A stretch of DNA of 10,936 nucleotides from Candidatus Krumholzibacteriia bacterium (GCA_016744275.1 JADGEP010000097.1:1-10936), one strand, 5' to 3'. Counted from the first letter of the stretch, positions 1 to 7,341 are shown. Notes: generated from the sequence alone by a model not told the origin. Numbers and translations: made by a program.

Positions 1-2
1 GC

Positions 3-893
3 ATGGACTTTTTCTCCTGGTTGTTCACCTGCGCCCAGGCGGGTGTCCGGGCCTGGGGCCAGATGGCGCACTTCTCGGTATCCGGGTTTTTGGCTATGGG
101 GCTGAGCCAGATGCGCCAGATAATTCCGGTGCCCGAGAGTATCGCGAGCGTGGGTGCGGCGGCCCTGTTGGCGATGCTGCTGGTTTTGGCATGGCATCAT
201 TTGCGCCAAACCAGGCACCGCCGGGAGCGCCTCTTTGCTTTGTCTTATCTGGCCGTTTACCTGCCATTCTTTCTGTGGTGGATTCCATCAGATCCTGATT
301 TTTTCCTGGCCACTTTATTGCCAATCTGGGTCCTGGTTTTATTGCTGATCGTCGACCTTGGGCAGCGTTGGCAATCACGTTGGTGGGTATTGCCGGTGGG
401 ACTGCTGGTCCTGGGCAACCTGTGGTTCACAGCCCGGCCTTTGCAGGCCGACCCCGGTCCGGCTCATCGTCGGGCCCTGGCCTTGAGCCAGGCTGTTGAA
501 CCGGGCACAGCTGTCGTGGCGGGATATGGGCTGGAGCAGGAATTGCGGTACCACACGACCGTGGCCGAAGTTTTTGAAGGCGACACCATGGGGACAAGTT
601 TGATCCACGGGCGAGCCTCGCGTTGGCCATCAGGAGCCGTGGTGATCGAACGAAGCTACTTGCAATTGATGACCCGCCGCATGAACGCTGCCGACGACGT
701 GTTGTTGCGAGCGTTGCTTGTCTACGACGAGACCAACGAAACCTGCCGCGCCCATGACCTGATGCCCGGTGGTTGGGGATTGTTGATCAGTGGTGTCGAT
801 CAACCGGCTGAGGCCTGGTCCATGGTCCTCAACAACCTGGTTGATCAGGTGGCGCTTCAGCTGTCCGAAGAAAGCCTCAACACTTCCCACTGA
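3..893 (+). CDS. Polytopic membrane protein, C-terminal part (GT-C glycosyltransferase-like), partial at window edge
   Basis: The reading frame is open from the first bases of the window, and only two bases precede the first ATG, so no ribosome site can be seen and the gene most likely begins upstream. The visible 296 residues hold about four hydrophobic segments (roughly residues 46-64, 77-94, 99-118 and 127-143), separated by basic loops such as one with RQTRHRRER. A soluble tail of about 150 residues follows, with no catalytic motif I recognise. A membrane bundle followed by a soluble C-terminal domain recalls GT-C/ArnT-PMT-like lipid-linked sugar transferases, but the catalytic N-terminal part of such a protein would lie outside the window, so this is a resemblance and not an assignment. 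The stop is TGA at 891-893. The last 37 bp overlap the tail of the convergent methyltransferase gene. Confidence 0.6.
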   Translation: MDFFSWLFTCAQAGVRAWGQMAHFSVSGFLAMGLSQMRQIIPVPESIASVGAAALLAMLLVLAWHHLRQTRHRRERLFALSYLAVYLPFFLWWIPSDPDFFLATLLPIWVLVLLLIVDLGQRWQSRWWVLPVGLLVLGNLWFTARPLQADPGPAHRRALALSQAVEPGTAVVAGYGLEQELRYHTTVAEVFEGDTMGTSLIHGRASRWPSGAVVIERSYLQLMTRRMNAADDVLLRALLVYDETNETCRAHDLMPGGWGLLISGVDQPAEAWSMVLNNLVDQVALQLSEESLNTSH

Positions 894-1654
894 TAGGGCA
901 GGATTCTCTTACCCAGAGGATTGCCCAGGCCATCGCAACTGGCAACCCATTCCACCGCGGCTTTTTTCAGCACCCGCCGCCATTGCTTGATGTTGCAGCA
1001 ATGCAGGTCATAGGTGCTGTCGAAGTGCTCTTCGCCGCGGGGGCGGTTGACCGTCAGGTGGCTGATAACGGTTTCACGCCGCGCCCTCTTGGTGGCGGGT
1101 TCCGGTTGCAGGTAATTCACCAATTGGGTCACCTTGCATGAGCCGCGCGCCGCCTCCCAAATGTCTTCTTCATCAAACAGCCAATCATAATCTGTCAGGC
1201 TCAGGCCCACGACGTACAGGGCGCCGGGCGCCATCATCTCAGCCATTTGGCGAAAGTGGTGCACAAAGGCGGCATCGGAGGGCAGGTGCCGCAGGGAATT
1301 GACGGGATTGAAGGCAAATTTGAGCGCGCTGGTGGGCAAGCCGCTTGCTTGAAGGCCTTCGCGAAAGTCCGTCATGTCTCCAGCAAAAAGGTGCCTGGGC
1401 GGGCAGTTCAGGCGTTTGCGGGCGTAGGTGAGTTGCCCTTCATCGAGATCATATCCAGCCACCCGGCGGCCGCGGCCCTCAGCCACGCGCAGGTAGCGAC
1501 CCGAGCCGCAGGCGGGTTCGAACCACAGCCGATTCTTTTTCAGGGCGTGGGCCGTGTGGCGTTTTTCGATCCGCTCCAGGGCGTTGACTTCAGCGGCGGT
1601 GCCGGGCGTGTACAGAATGTCGTACAACATCGGGTCGGCGTACAGTCCGCTCAC
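857..1654 (-). CDS. Class I SAM-dependent methyltransferase
   Basis: This is a 265-residue cytoplasmic protein that probably transfers a methyl group from S-adenosylmethionine; the acceptor is unknown. Motif I is EPACGSGRYL at about residues 46-55, a good SAM-binding glycine loop. An acidic residue ends strand 2 in GYDLDEGQL (about residue 69), GDMTDF follows, and FAFNPVNSLRHL fits the motif IV region before the usual helix and the strand APGALYVVGLSL. I chose the GTG at 1654-1652, whose G is the last base of the upstream transporter's TAG stop (TAGTG). The frame continues upstream to an ATG at 1744, but that would lie inside the transporter gene. An ATG at 1630 is an alternative start. The gene is the last of a three-gene operon and is probably translated by re-initiation. 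Its 3' end overlaps the opposing membrane-protein gene by 37 bp, so no separate terminator is possible there. Confidence 0.85.
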   Translation of the reverse strand: MSGLYADPMLYDILYTPGTAAEVNALERIEKRHTAHALKKNRLWFEPACGSGRYLRVAEGRGRRVAGYDLDEGQLTYARKRLNCPPRHLFAGDMTDFREGLQASGLPTSALKFAFNPVNSLRHLPSDAAFVHHFRQMAEMMAPGALYVVGLSLTDYDWLFDEEDIWEAARGSCKVTQLVNYLQPEPATKRARRETVISHLTVNRPRGEEHFDSTYDLHCCNIKQWRRVLKKAAVEWVASCDGLGNPLGKRILPYQWEVLRLSSDS

Positions 1655-3099
1655 TAGTGGTATCCGATGGCCACGGCGATGACGAGAAAGATGGCCGCCA
1701 GGCTCATCAACATGGCGAACAAGGGCAGCATGAAACGCAACCATTGGGTGTAGGGAATCTTGGCCAGCGAAAGCATGGCCATCAGGATGCCGCTGGTGGG
1801 AATGACTGAATTACTGAAGCCGTCGCCACAGGTGAAAGCAAAGACTGCGGTCTGGCGGGTGATGCCCAGGATGTCCGACAACGGCGCCATCAAGGGCATG
1901 GTGACGGCTGCCTGCCCGCTGCCCGAGGGGATCAGCAGGTTCAAGGTCGATTCGAAACCGAGCATGCCGATGACCGCAACGTAGCGCGGCACCTGGCCCA
2001 GGACGCTGGCAGCGCCGTGCACGATGGTGTCCATGATCTGGCCTTCAGCCAGGACGATGCTGATGCCGCGGGCAAAGCCCACCACCAAGGCTGCGACCAC
2101 CATTTCTTCCATGCCTTTGATGAAGGCTGTGGTGGCTTCGGCCAGGGGCAATCGCGCGATCAGAAACGCCACGATGCCCATGAGGAAAAAGCCGCCGGCC
2201 ATGTCCGCCATCCACCAACCGTACTGTTGCACGGCAAAAATGATGAAGGCAAAAATGCCCGTGCAGGCCAGCAGAATGGCCGTGTGGTGCGCTCCATAGG
2301 CGACGTTGTCGGTGGGCCCTTCGTCGATGTCGAACCCGGCTTCGCCCATATAGGATTTTGAAGGGTCAGCCTTGATGCGGGCCCCGTAACGCAGCAGATA
2401 GACGATGCCCACGATGATGGCCAGAACCAAGAAGATGATGCGCAGGGTGAGCCCGCTGTTGAGGGGCAATTCGGCAATGCCCTGGGCGACGTTGACCGTA
2501 AATGGGTTGGTGGTCGAGGCGGCAAAACCGACTTCGGCGGCTATCAATACCAGGGCCATGCCGTAAATCCGGTCATAGCCGAGGCGCTTGGAAACGATCA
2601 GAAAGACAGGAATCAGAGGGATGAATTCTTCGCCCATGCCCAGGGTTGAGCCCCCGATGGCCATGACCACCATCAGCACGATCGTCAGGGCGGGTCCGCG
2701 GTCGCCAAGTTTGTTGAGCAAGCGGCCGATGGCGGCGGTGATCACCCCGGTGCGCTGCAGGATGCCAAACGTGCCGCCGATGATGAAGATGAAGAATATG
2801 ATATCCGCCGCGGCTTCCAGCCCCCGGGGAATGGCTGACAGAAAGCTTTGCGCGCCAACGGGAGTGGCTTTGCCTTCAACCGGATCGCCCAACAGGGCGC
2901 CCCGAATCGAAATGTGTTTTTCCACGTGTTCAAAAGTGCCGGGCACCAACAGCGTGCGTTCCTTGCCTTCGACCAACTTGGTTTCCCGGTCGTATTGGCC
3001 CGATGGCACCACCCAGGTGAACAGGGAACAGACGAAGACCACGATGGTCAACAGCACAAAAACGTGGGGGACCTTAAAACGGGATCTGGGCTCGCTCAC
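1654..3099 (-). CDS. YfcC / C4-dicarboxylate carrier (DcuC-like) family transporter
   Basis: This is a 481-residue inner-membrane secondary transporter with about 12 hydrophobic segments. The N-terminal VPHVFVLL...FTWVVPSGQYDRE is the characteristic start of YfcC/ArcD-like members of the C4-dicarboxylate anaerobic carrier superfamily. Other family-type motifs are GGSTLGMGEEFIPLIPV (about 149-165), a STTNPFTVNVAQG loop (195-207), NLLIPSGSGQAAVTMPLM (387-404) and CGDGFSNSVIPTSG (424-437). The two SG/NP-rich stretches form an inverted-topology pair expected around a substrate site. Family members are annotated for dicarboxylates, short-chain fatty acids or basic amino acids, so the substrate cannot be read from sequence. 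Length is typical. The start is GTG, with AGGAG at 3106-3110 six bases upstream. It lies 36 bp after the acetyltransferase stop and overlaps the methyltransferase start, so it is the middle gene of the operon. Confidence 0.92.
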   Translation of the reverse strand: MSEPRSRFKVPHVFVLLTIVVFVCSLFTWVVPSGQYDRETKLVEGKERTLLVPGTFEHVEKHISIRGALLGDPVEGKATPVGAQSFLSAIPRGLEAAADIIFFIFIIGGTFGILQRTGVITAAIGRLLNKLGDRGPALTIVLMVVMAIGGSTLGMGEEFIPLIPVFLIVSKRLGYDRIYGMALVLIAAEVGFAASTTNPFTVNVAQGIAELPLNSGLTLRIIFLVLAIIVGIVYLLRYGARIKADPSKSYMGEAGFDIDEGPTDNVAYGAHHTAILLACTGIFAFIIFAVQQYGWWMADMAGGFFLMGIVAFLIARLPLAEATTAFIKGMEEMVVAALVVGFARGISIVLAEGQIMDTIVHGAASVLGQVPRYVAVIGMLGFESTLNLLIPSGSGQAAVTMPLMAPLSDILGITRQTAVFAFTCGDGFSNSVIPTSGILMAMLSLAKIPYTQWLRFMLPLFAMLMSLAAIFLVIAVAIGYH

Positions 3100-3135
3100 T
3101 GACAGCTCCTGATACTGGGGGGATTGGTAAGGGTT

Positions 3136-3648
3136 CTACAGTTCTTCAATCAGGCGGTGGTATTTCACTTCGCCCTGGAAAAATTCCAAGGTGCCGGGCA
3201 CGAGTTCCTTGATCAGGAAGAACGAATCGTAGTCCGAGCCAACGTAACTGACGCCTTCTTCAACCGCCGGTGTGAACCCAAATCGGGCGTAATATTCCGG
3301 ATGGCCCAAAGTGACGACTACTTCGGCCGCCGCTGCGGCGCAGGCATCGAGGCCCTGCTTGACCAACTCGCCACCGACGCCGTGGTCCTGAAATTCCGGA
3401 TGCACCGCCAATGGCGCCAGGCCCATGGTTGCCGGACTGGCGTTGGTATCGCCGATGCTCACCGGCGTAAACAGGACATGGCCCACCACATCGTCGCCCA
3501 TGGTCGCAACCAGCGAAATGGCGTTTTGGGCTTCCTGGCGCAAGCCATCGACCAGCACAGCCTCGCTGTCGGTCTCAAAGGCCAGTTTGTTGATTTCATG
3601 GACCCGGGCGTAATCGTCAGGTGTCTCGGGGCGAATGATACAATCCAT
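3136..3648 (-). CDS. GNAT-family N-acetyltransferase (YhbS-like, COG3153 type)
   Basis: This is a 170-residue, single-domain cytoplasmic acetyl-CoA-dependent N-acetyltransferase. The fold runs from the N-terminal strand/helix IIRPETPDDYARVHEINKLAF to the core motif A, LAPLAVHPEFQDHGVGGELV (about 79-96). There QDHGVG supplies the Q/RxxGxG pyrophosphate-binding loop. The late motif GHPEYYARFGFTPA (115-128) is the signature of the YhbS-like branch. Length matches the family. Start is ATG at 3648-3646, preceded by GAGGAGG at 3659-3665, about 10 bases away. The acceptor is unknown; YhbS-like proteins are poorly characterised. It is the first gene of the operon with the YfcC-like carrier and the methyltransferase. 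A long structured leader and a candidate promoter precede it. Confidence 0.9.
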   Translation of the reverse strand: MDCIIRPETPDDYARVHEINKLAFETDSEAVLVDGLRQEAQNAISLVATMGDDVVGHVLFTPVSIGDTNASPATMGLAPLAVHPEFQDHGVGGELVKQGLDACAAAAAEVVVTLGHPEYYARFGFTPAVEEGVSYVGSDYDSFFLIKELVPGTLEFFQGEVKYHRLIEEL

Positions 3649-3658
3649 CAGGCAATAG

Positions 3659-3741
3659 CCTCCTCAAGCACCGGGAGAGAAGCCCGGCGGGTTGGTGGTC
3701 GGCGATAAGGTCGAATCAGCTTGCCTTACCCGGTGCTCAAG
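3659..3741 (-). promoter_or_regulatory. Structured 5' leader overlapping the GNAT gene ribosome binding site
   Basis: In minus-strand RNA, CUUGAGCACCGGG (3741-3729) can pair with CCCGGUGCUUGAG (3675-3663). The 13-bp stem has nine Watson-Crick pairs, two G-U wobbles and two more Watson-Crick pairs. Its outer end covers the first GAG of the GAGGAGG Shine-Dalgarno sequence (3665-3659). An inner helix, UAAGG (3728-3724) with CCUUA (3710-3706), stacks directly on the long stem, and a pyrimidine-rich arm lies opposite. The wobble pairs become A-C mismatches on the plus strand, so the full structure favours the minus transcript. I do not recognise it as a known riboswitch class. The structure is read by eye and its energy was not computed. 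Confidence 0.4.
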
Positions 3742-3829
3742 CGCAACCCTCATTGGAGAGTCGGGCCCTTTTTCCTTTTGTGCCGCCATTGTCGGCCTGG
3801 CCTGGAACAACGGCGCTTTTCATAGGGGC

Positions 3830-3858
3830 AGGATAGGGAATGTCACGGCGGGATTCAA
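3830..3858 (-). promoter_or_regulatory. Candidate sigma70-like promoter for the GNAT-YfcC-methyltransferase operon
   Basis: On the minus strand TTGAAT (3858-3853) is followed after exactly 17 bases by TATCCT (3835-3830). Each hexamer matches four of six consensus positions, including the key first and last bases of the -10 box. Transcription would start near 3823, giving a leader of about 175 nt before the acetyltransferase ATG. Only sequence resemblance supports it, and promoter consensus in this clade is uncertain. Confidence 0.35.
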
Positions 3859-3963
3859 CCCTTGCTCTGGCCTGGTATTCGGTGCAACAATCCGCTGCGA
3901 AGAACGAATAGAAAGCCGACGAGTGGACTCTTGAGCAGTCCCATTGGTGCCCAGATTTATTCC

Positions 3964-3968
3964 GGAGG
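3964..3968 (+). promoter_or_regulatory. Shine-Dalgarno GGAGG that fixes the Tricorn TTG start
   Basis: GGAGG stands seven bases before the TTG at 3976-3978. It marks this TTG as the start rather than the in-frame ATG at 3862. The reading frame from the TTG begins directly with a lipophilic signal peptide, while the upstream extension from 3862 reads as non-coding sequence. Confidence 0.85.
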
Positions 3969-3975
3969 TCTTGTT

Positions 3976-6900
3976 TTGAAGCGCTTGTTCCTGGCAATTT
4001 TCCTGTTGGCGGTCGCATCGGCCAGCCTGACCAATGTGGCAGTGGCTGAAACCGCACCCGGTTACGTCCTACGCTATGCGGACGTGACGGCTGAGCAGAT
4101 CGTCTTCACCTATGAAGACGACCTCTGGCTGGTTCCTATTTCAGGTGGCAATGCCCACCGCATCACCAGCCACGCCGGCCGCGAAATGTCGGCCAAATTT
4201 TCCCCCGACGGCACGAAGCTGGCGTTCACCGCTGACTACGATGGCGGCGGCGATGTCTACGTGATGCCAGCGAGCGGCGGTGTTCCGCAGCGCCTGACTT
4301 ACCACCCCAGTGGCGGCACGGTCCTGGATTGGACTCCCGATGGCCAAAACGTGATTTTCACTTCGAACCGGGAAGCGCCCCTCTATTCTTCTGAGCTTTA
4401 CACGATTCCGGTTTCCGGTGGCATGGCCGCCCGCTTGCCTGTGGACCGCGGCGCCTTGGCCTCCATGGCCCCCGACGGCAGCGGACTGGCCTACAACCGC
4501 TTCGGTCGCCACACCCGCACCTGGAAACGTTATCAGGGCGGCAACGCCCAGGATGTTTGGGTGCTGGACTTTGCCCGTGGGGACATCACCCAACTGACCG
4601 ACTGGACGGGCAGCGACCAATTTCCCATGTGGGGCGATGGCGCCATCTATTTCAACAGCGACCGCGAAGACGGCAACCTGAACCTTTACCGTTATGACAC
4701 CGCCAGCAAGGTGACCACCCGCCTGACCAACTACACAGATTACGATGTCAAATGGCCCAGCCACGGCGACGGCAAAATCGTTTTCCAGTATGGGCCGGGC
4801 CTGAGCGTATTGGACACCGCGACGGGCAAGGCGTCTGCCGTGGAAATTGAAGTGCCTTCGGATCGCCGCCACTTGCGCGAAGAGTTGGTTTCGGTGGAGC
4901 CCCGTGCTGGCGCCTTTGGCTTGTCACCGGCGGGCGAGCGGGCCTTTGTTGTCGGGCGGGGCGAGGTCTTGAATCTGCCCACGGACAAAGGCGATGCCGT
5001 CAACCTGACCCGCACCAACGACAGTCGTGAAAAGAACGCCGCCTGGAGCCCGGATGGCCGTTGGATTGCCTTGGTCTCGGACCGCACGGGCGAAGAGCAG
5101 ATTTATCTGGTGGATCAACGCGGTGAAAATGAGTGGAAACAACTGACCAAGGGCAACTTTGGTTTTACCAAGCAGTTGGTGTGGTCTCCCGATAGTAAAT
5201 CTCTGATTTTCAGCGACAAATTCATGAAATTACACCTGGTCGATGCGGCCAGTGGCAAAACTACGGAAATCGGCCACAGTGATTTTGATGATGCCTGGGA
5301 ACGCTGGGGCGTCATGGATTATTCCTGGTCGCCGGACAGCCGTTGGGTGGCTTACACGAGCCAGACTCACAACATGAACGAAGCGATTTTCCTGTACGAT
5401 ACCAAGGGTGGCAAAACCCACAAACTGACCGACGAGATGACCAATGACTGGTCGCCTTCCTTCTCGCCCGATGGCCAGTATTTGCACTTCCTGTCCAACC
5501 GGACTTTTGAGCCCACCATGGGGCGGCAGGATCAGAATCACATCTTCCTGAAACTGGCCAAGCCCTACTTTTTCGTATTGCGCGAGGGCGTGCGCTCACC
5601 CTTCCACGGTGATGACGTCGCCGTAGCAACGGGTGATGAAGAAGAAGAAAAAGAGAGCGATGAGAGCGCGACGGTCATCGATTTTGATGGCCTGGCCTCG
5701 CGATTGCTGGTTTGTGAAGGCGTTGAGGCGGGCAACTACTTCCGCCTGACGGCCGTCGACGGTGGCTTCCTGATGCTGGACAAGAAGGACTACGAGTTCA
5801 TCAAGTACCAGAACGTGGATGATGGCACCGGCGGAGCCTTGGACCTGCTGAAATACTCGCTGGAAGACCAGAGCGCAAAATCCATCCTCGATGGCATCGC
5901 CAACTACCACTTGAGCGCTGATGGCAAACAGCTGATCTACCGCGCCGGCAATAGCTACGGCATGGTGAGCGCGGCCAAGGGCGGCAAGGTGGGCGACGGC
6001 AAGATCGACACCGGCGCCATCAAGTTGCGCATTGATCGCCTGGAAGAGTATCCCCAGATTTTTGCCGAAGCCTGGCGCATCCAGCGTGACTGGTTCTACG
6101 ACAAGGACATGCACGGGGTGGACTGGCAGGCCATGTACGACAAATACGCGCCTTTCGTGGCCGGTTGCGGCACCCGAGGCGACTTGAATTACCTGATTGG
6201 CGAGATGATTTCCGAGCTGAACATCGGGCACACTTACATCTTCGGGGGCGACTTTGAAGACGGTGCGGATCGCGTGGGCACCGGCGCTCTGGGCGCGATG
6301 TTCACCGCCGAAAAAGGCAAAGATTATTACCGCATCAGCGAGATCCTGCCCGGCGTGAGTTGGGATACGCGCTACCGCTCGCCCTTGGCCTCACCTGGCG
6401 TGCCGATCAAGACTGGCGACTACCTTATCGCCATCGACGGCGTGCCCGTCAACGTGGGGGACAACGTCTATGCCCACCTGATCGACAAGGGCCGGCAGAT
6501 GGTCAGCCTGACGACCAATTCTTCGGCCACGAACAAGGGCGCGGTAACCACCCGAGTGCGGGCCCTGCGCAGCGAATTTGGTCTGCGCTATCGCGATTGG
6601 GTCGACAACAACCTGGACCACGTTACGAAAAAGTCGGACAGCCGTATTGGTTATATTCATCTGCCGAATATGGGTGAAAATGGTTTGGTTGAATTTGGTC
6701 GCAGCTATTATCCCCAGACATGGAAAGACGCCATGATCATCGATGACCGCTACAACGGTGGTGGTTTCGTGGGCGACATGATTCTTGATCGACTCGAGCG
6801 CGTTTTGTGGGCTGTTTCCAAGCCCCGCGAAGGCGGCACCGGCACCAACCCCGAGCGGGTGCACCACGGCCCGGTGGTGGTGTTGATCGATGGTGATACC

Positions 6901-7278
6901 TATAGCAACGGTGAATTTTTTGCCGAGGCGATCAAGAAGCTGGGCCTGGCCACGACCATCGGCATGCGCACCTGGGGCGGGTCGACGGGCATCGAGCCCC
7001 ATCAGAATATGATGGACGGCGGTGGCACCACACCGCCGCAGTTTGGCCTCTATGGCATGGACGGCGCCTGGCCTATCGAAGGCTGGGGCGTGGAGCCGGA
7101 CATCGTGGTGGTCAACTTGCCCAACGATGTGGTGGCGGGTAAGGATGCTCAGTTGGACTACGCCATTAAATTCCTGCTGAAGCAACTGGCTGACAACAAG
7201 GGCAAGTGGGATGTGCCCGCGCTGCCGGACTACCCGGACAAAGCCAAGCCCCGGATGAGCAAGACGATCTATAAATAG
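3976..7278 (+). CDS. Secreted Tricorn-like S41 protease
   Basis: This is a 1100-residue exported serine peptidase of the Tricorn family (MEROPS S41), expected to cut oligopeptides in the periplasm or outside. Residues 1-24 are a signal peptide (MKRLFLAIFLLAV...) with probable cleavage after AVA. Beta-propeller PD40/TolB-type blades follow, with SPDG-type motifs near 76, 358, 405, 453 and 498. An acidic, charged linker (about 553-564) precedes the second half. The C1 helical domain begins near 700 (RIQRDWFYDKD), a PDZ-like domain lies around 805-850, and the S41 core starts near 888. Visible catalytic positions are His752, the loop NGGG (927-930), nucleophile Ser977 in TYSNGE, and Glu1035. The Ser-to-Glu spacing of 58 equals that in Thermoplasma Tricorn (Ser965, Glu1023). 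The partner of Tricorn Ser745 is Gly751 here, and Asp966 is Asn978. Start is TTG with GGAGG. Thermoplasma Tricorn (1071 aa) is cytosolic, while this one is exported. Confidence 0.93.
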   Translation: MKRLFLAIFLLAVASASLTNVAVAETAPGYVLRYADVTAEQIVFTYEDDLWLVPISGGNAHRITSHAGREMSAKFSPDGTKLAFTADYDGGGDVYVMPASGGVPQRLTYHPSGGTVLDWTPDGQNVIFTSNREAPLYSSELYTIPVSGGMAARLPVDRGALASMAPDGSGLAYNRFGRHTRTWKRYQGGNAQDVWVLDFARGDITQLTDWTGSDQFPMWGDGAIYFNSDREDGNLNLYRYDTASKVTTRLTNYTDYDVKWPSHGDGKIVFQYGPGLSVLDTATGKASAVEIEVPSDRRHLREELVSVEPRAGAFGLSPAGERAFVVGRGEVLNLPTDKGDAVNLTRTNDSREKNAAWSPDGRWIALVSDRTGEEQIYLVDQRGENEWKQLTKGNFGFTKQLVWSPDSKSLIFSDKFMKLHLVDAASGKTTEIGHSDFDDAWERWGVMDYSWSPDSRWVAYTSQTHNMNEAIFLYDTKGGKTHKLTDEMTNDWSPSFSPDGQYLHFLSNRTFEPTMGRQDQNHIFLKLAKPYFFVLREGVRSPFHGDDVAVATGDEEEEKESDESATVIDFDGLASRLLVCEGVEAGNYFRLTAVDGGFLMLDKKDYEFIKYQNVDDGTGGALDLLKYSLEDQSAKSILDGIANYHLSADGKQLIYRAGNSYGMVSAAKGGKVGDGKIDTGAIKLRIDRLEEYPQIFAEAWRIQRDWFYDKDMHGVDWQAMYDKYAPFVAGCGTRGDLNYLIGEMISELNIGHTYIFGGDFEDGADRVGTGALGAMFTAEKGKDYYRISEILPGVSWDTRYRSPLASPGVPIKTGDYLIAIDGVPVNVGDNVYAHLIDKGRQMVSLTTNSSATNKGAVTTRVRALRSEFGLRYRDWVDNNLDHVTKKSDSRIGYIHLPNMGENGLVEFGRSYYPQTWKDAMIIDDRYNGGGFVGDMILDRLERVLWAVSKPREGGTGTNPERVHHGPVVVLIDGDTYSNGEFFAEAIKKLGLATTIGMRTWGGSTGIEPHQNMMDGGGTTPPQFGLYGMDGAWPIEGWGVEPDIVVVNLPNDVVAGKDAQLDYAIKFLLKQLADNKGKWDVPALPDYPDKAKPRMSKTIYK

Positions 7279-7296
7279 ATCTCAGATAGAGATCTA
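7276..7296. repeat. 8-bp inverted repeat at the Tricorn stop codon
   Basis: TAGATCTC (7276-7283) and GAGATCTA (7289-7296) are perfect inverted copies around a 5-base loop AGATA. The first arm contains the TAG stop. It lies just before the larger terminator hairpin and may add to mRNA 3'-end protection, or be chance. Confidence 0.4.
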
Positions 7297-7306
7297 CCAA
7301 ATGACG

Positions 7307-7341
7307 AAGCGGCCACCGGACTTGATGTCCAGTGGCCGCTT
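7307..7341 (+). terminator. Strong hairpin between convergent genes, probable bidirectional terminator
   Basis: AAGCGGCCAC (7307-7316) pairs perfectly with GTGGCCGCTT (7332-7341). After one C/A mismatch, GGAC (7318-7321) pairs with GTCC (7327-7330) around a TTGAT loop. The plus-strand side is followed by TCTTTGCCTT, a mediocre U tract that suits the Tricorn transcript better than the opposite one. It stands 28 bases after the Tricorn stop and 15 bases beyond the stop of the convergent surface-protein gene, so it probably ends or stabilises both messages. Confidence 0.75.

Noticed and set aside
1655..1744. An upstream ATG extension of the methyltransferase by 30 residues
   Set aside because: It would lie wholly within the transporter gene, and its residues are low-complexity H/R/G. 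The TAGTG-coupled GTG gives a normal N-terminus.
3667..3737. A 71-base segment closed by a 9-bp stem, with GGTCGAATC inside, suggesting a tRNA
   Set aside because: The size fits, but the stem is 9 bp instead of 7, no anticodon arm or proper T arm can be drawn, and the Shine-Dalgarno of the GNAT gene abuts the stem. It reads better as a leader structure.
3862..3891. TTGCTC-18-AACAAT as a promoter for the Tricorn gene
   Set aside because: The -10 match is poor, the spacer is 18, and no other support exists. I see no convincing plus-strand promoter in 3649-3975.
3862..3975. A 38-residue N-terminal extension of the Tricorn protein from an upstream ATG
   Set aside because: No ribosome site precedes that ATG. 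The TTG at 3976 has GGAGG at the right distance and starts a signal peptide.
4141..4872. A long minus-strand frame antisense to the Tricorn gene (243 codons), with a similar one at 6391-7185
   Set aside because: Both are GC-driven shadows of the real gene: they lack ribosome sites and domain-like patterns, while the sense strand is a well-supported Tricorn family protein.
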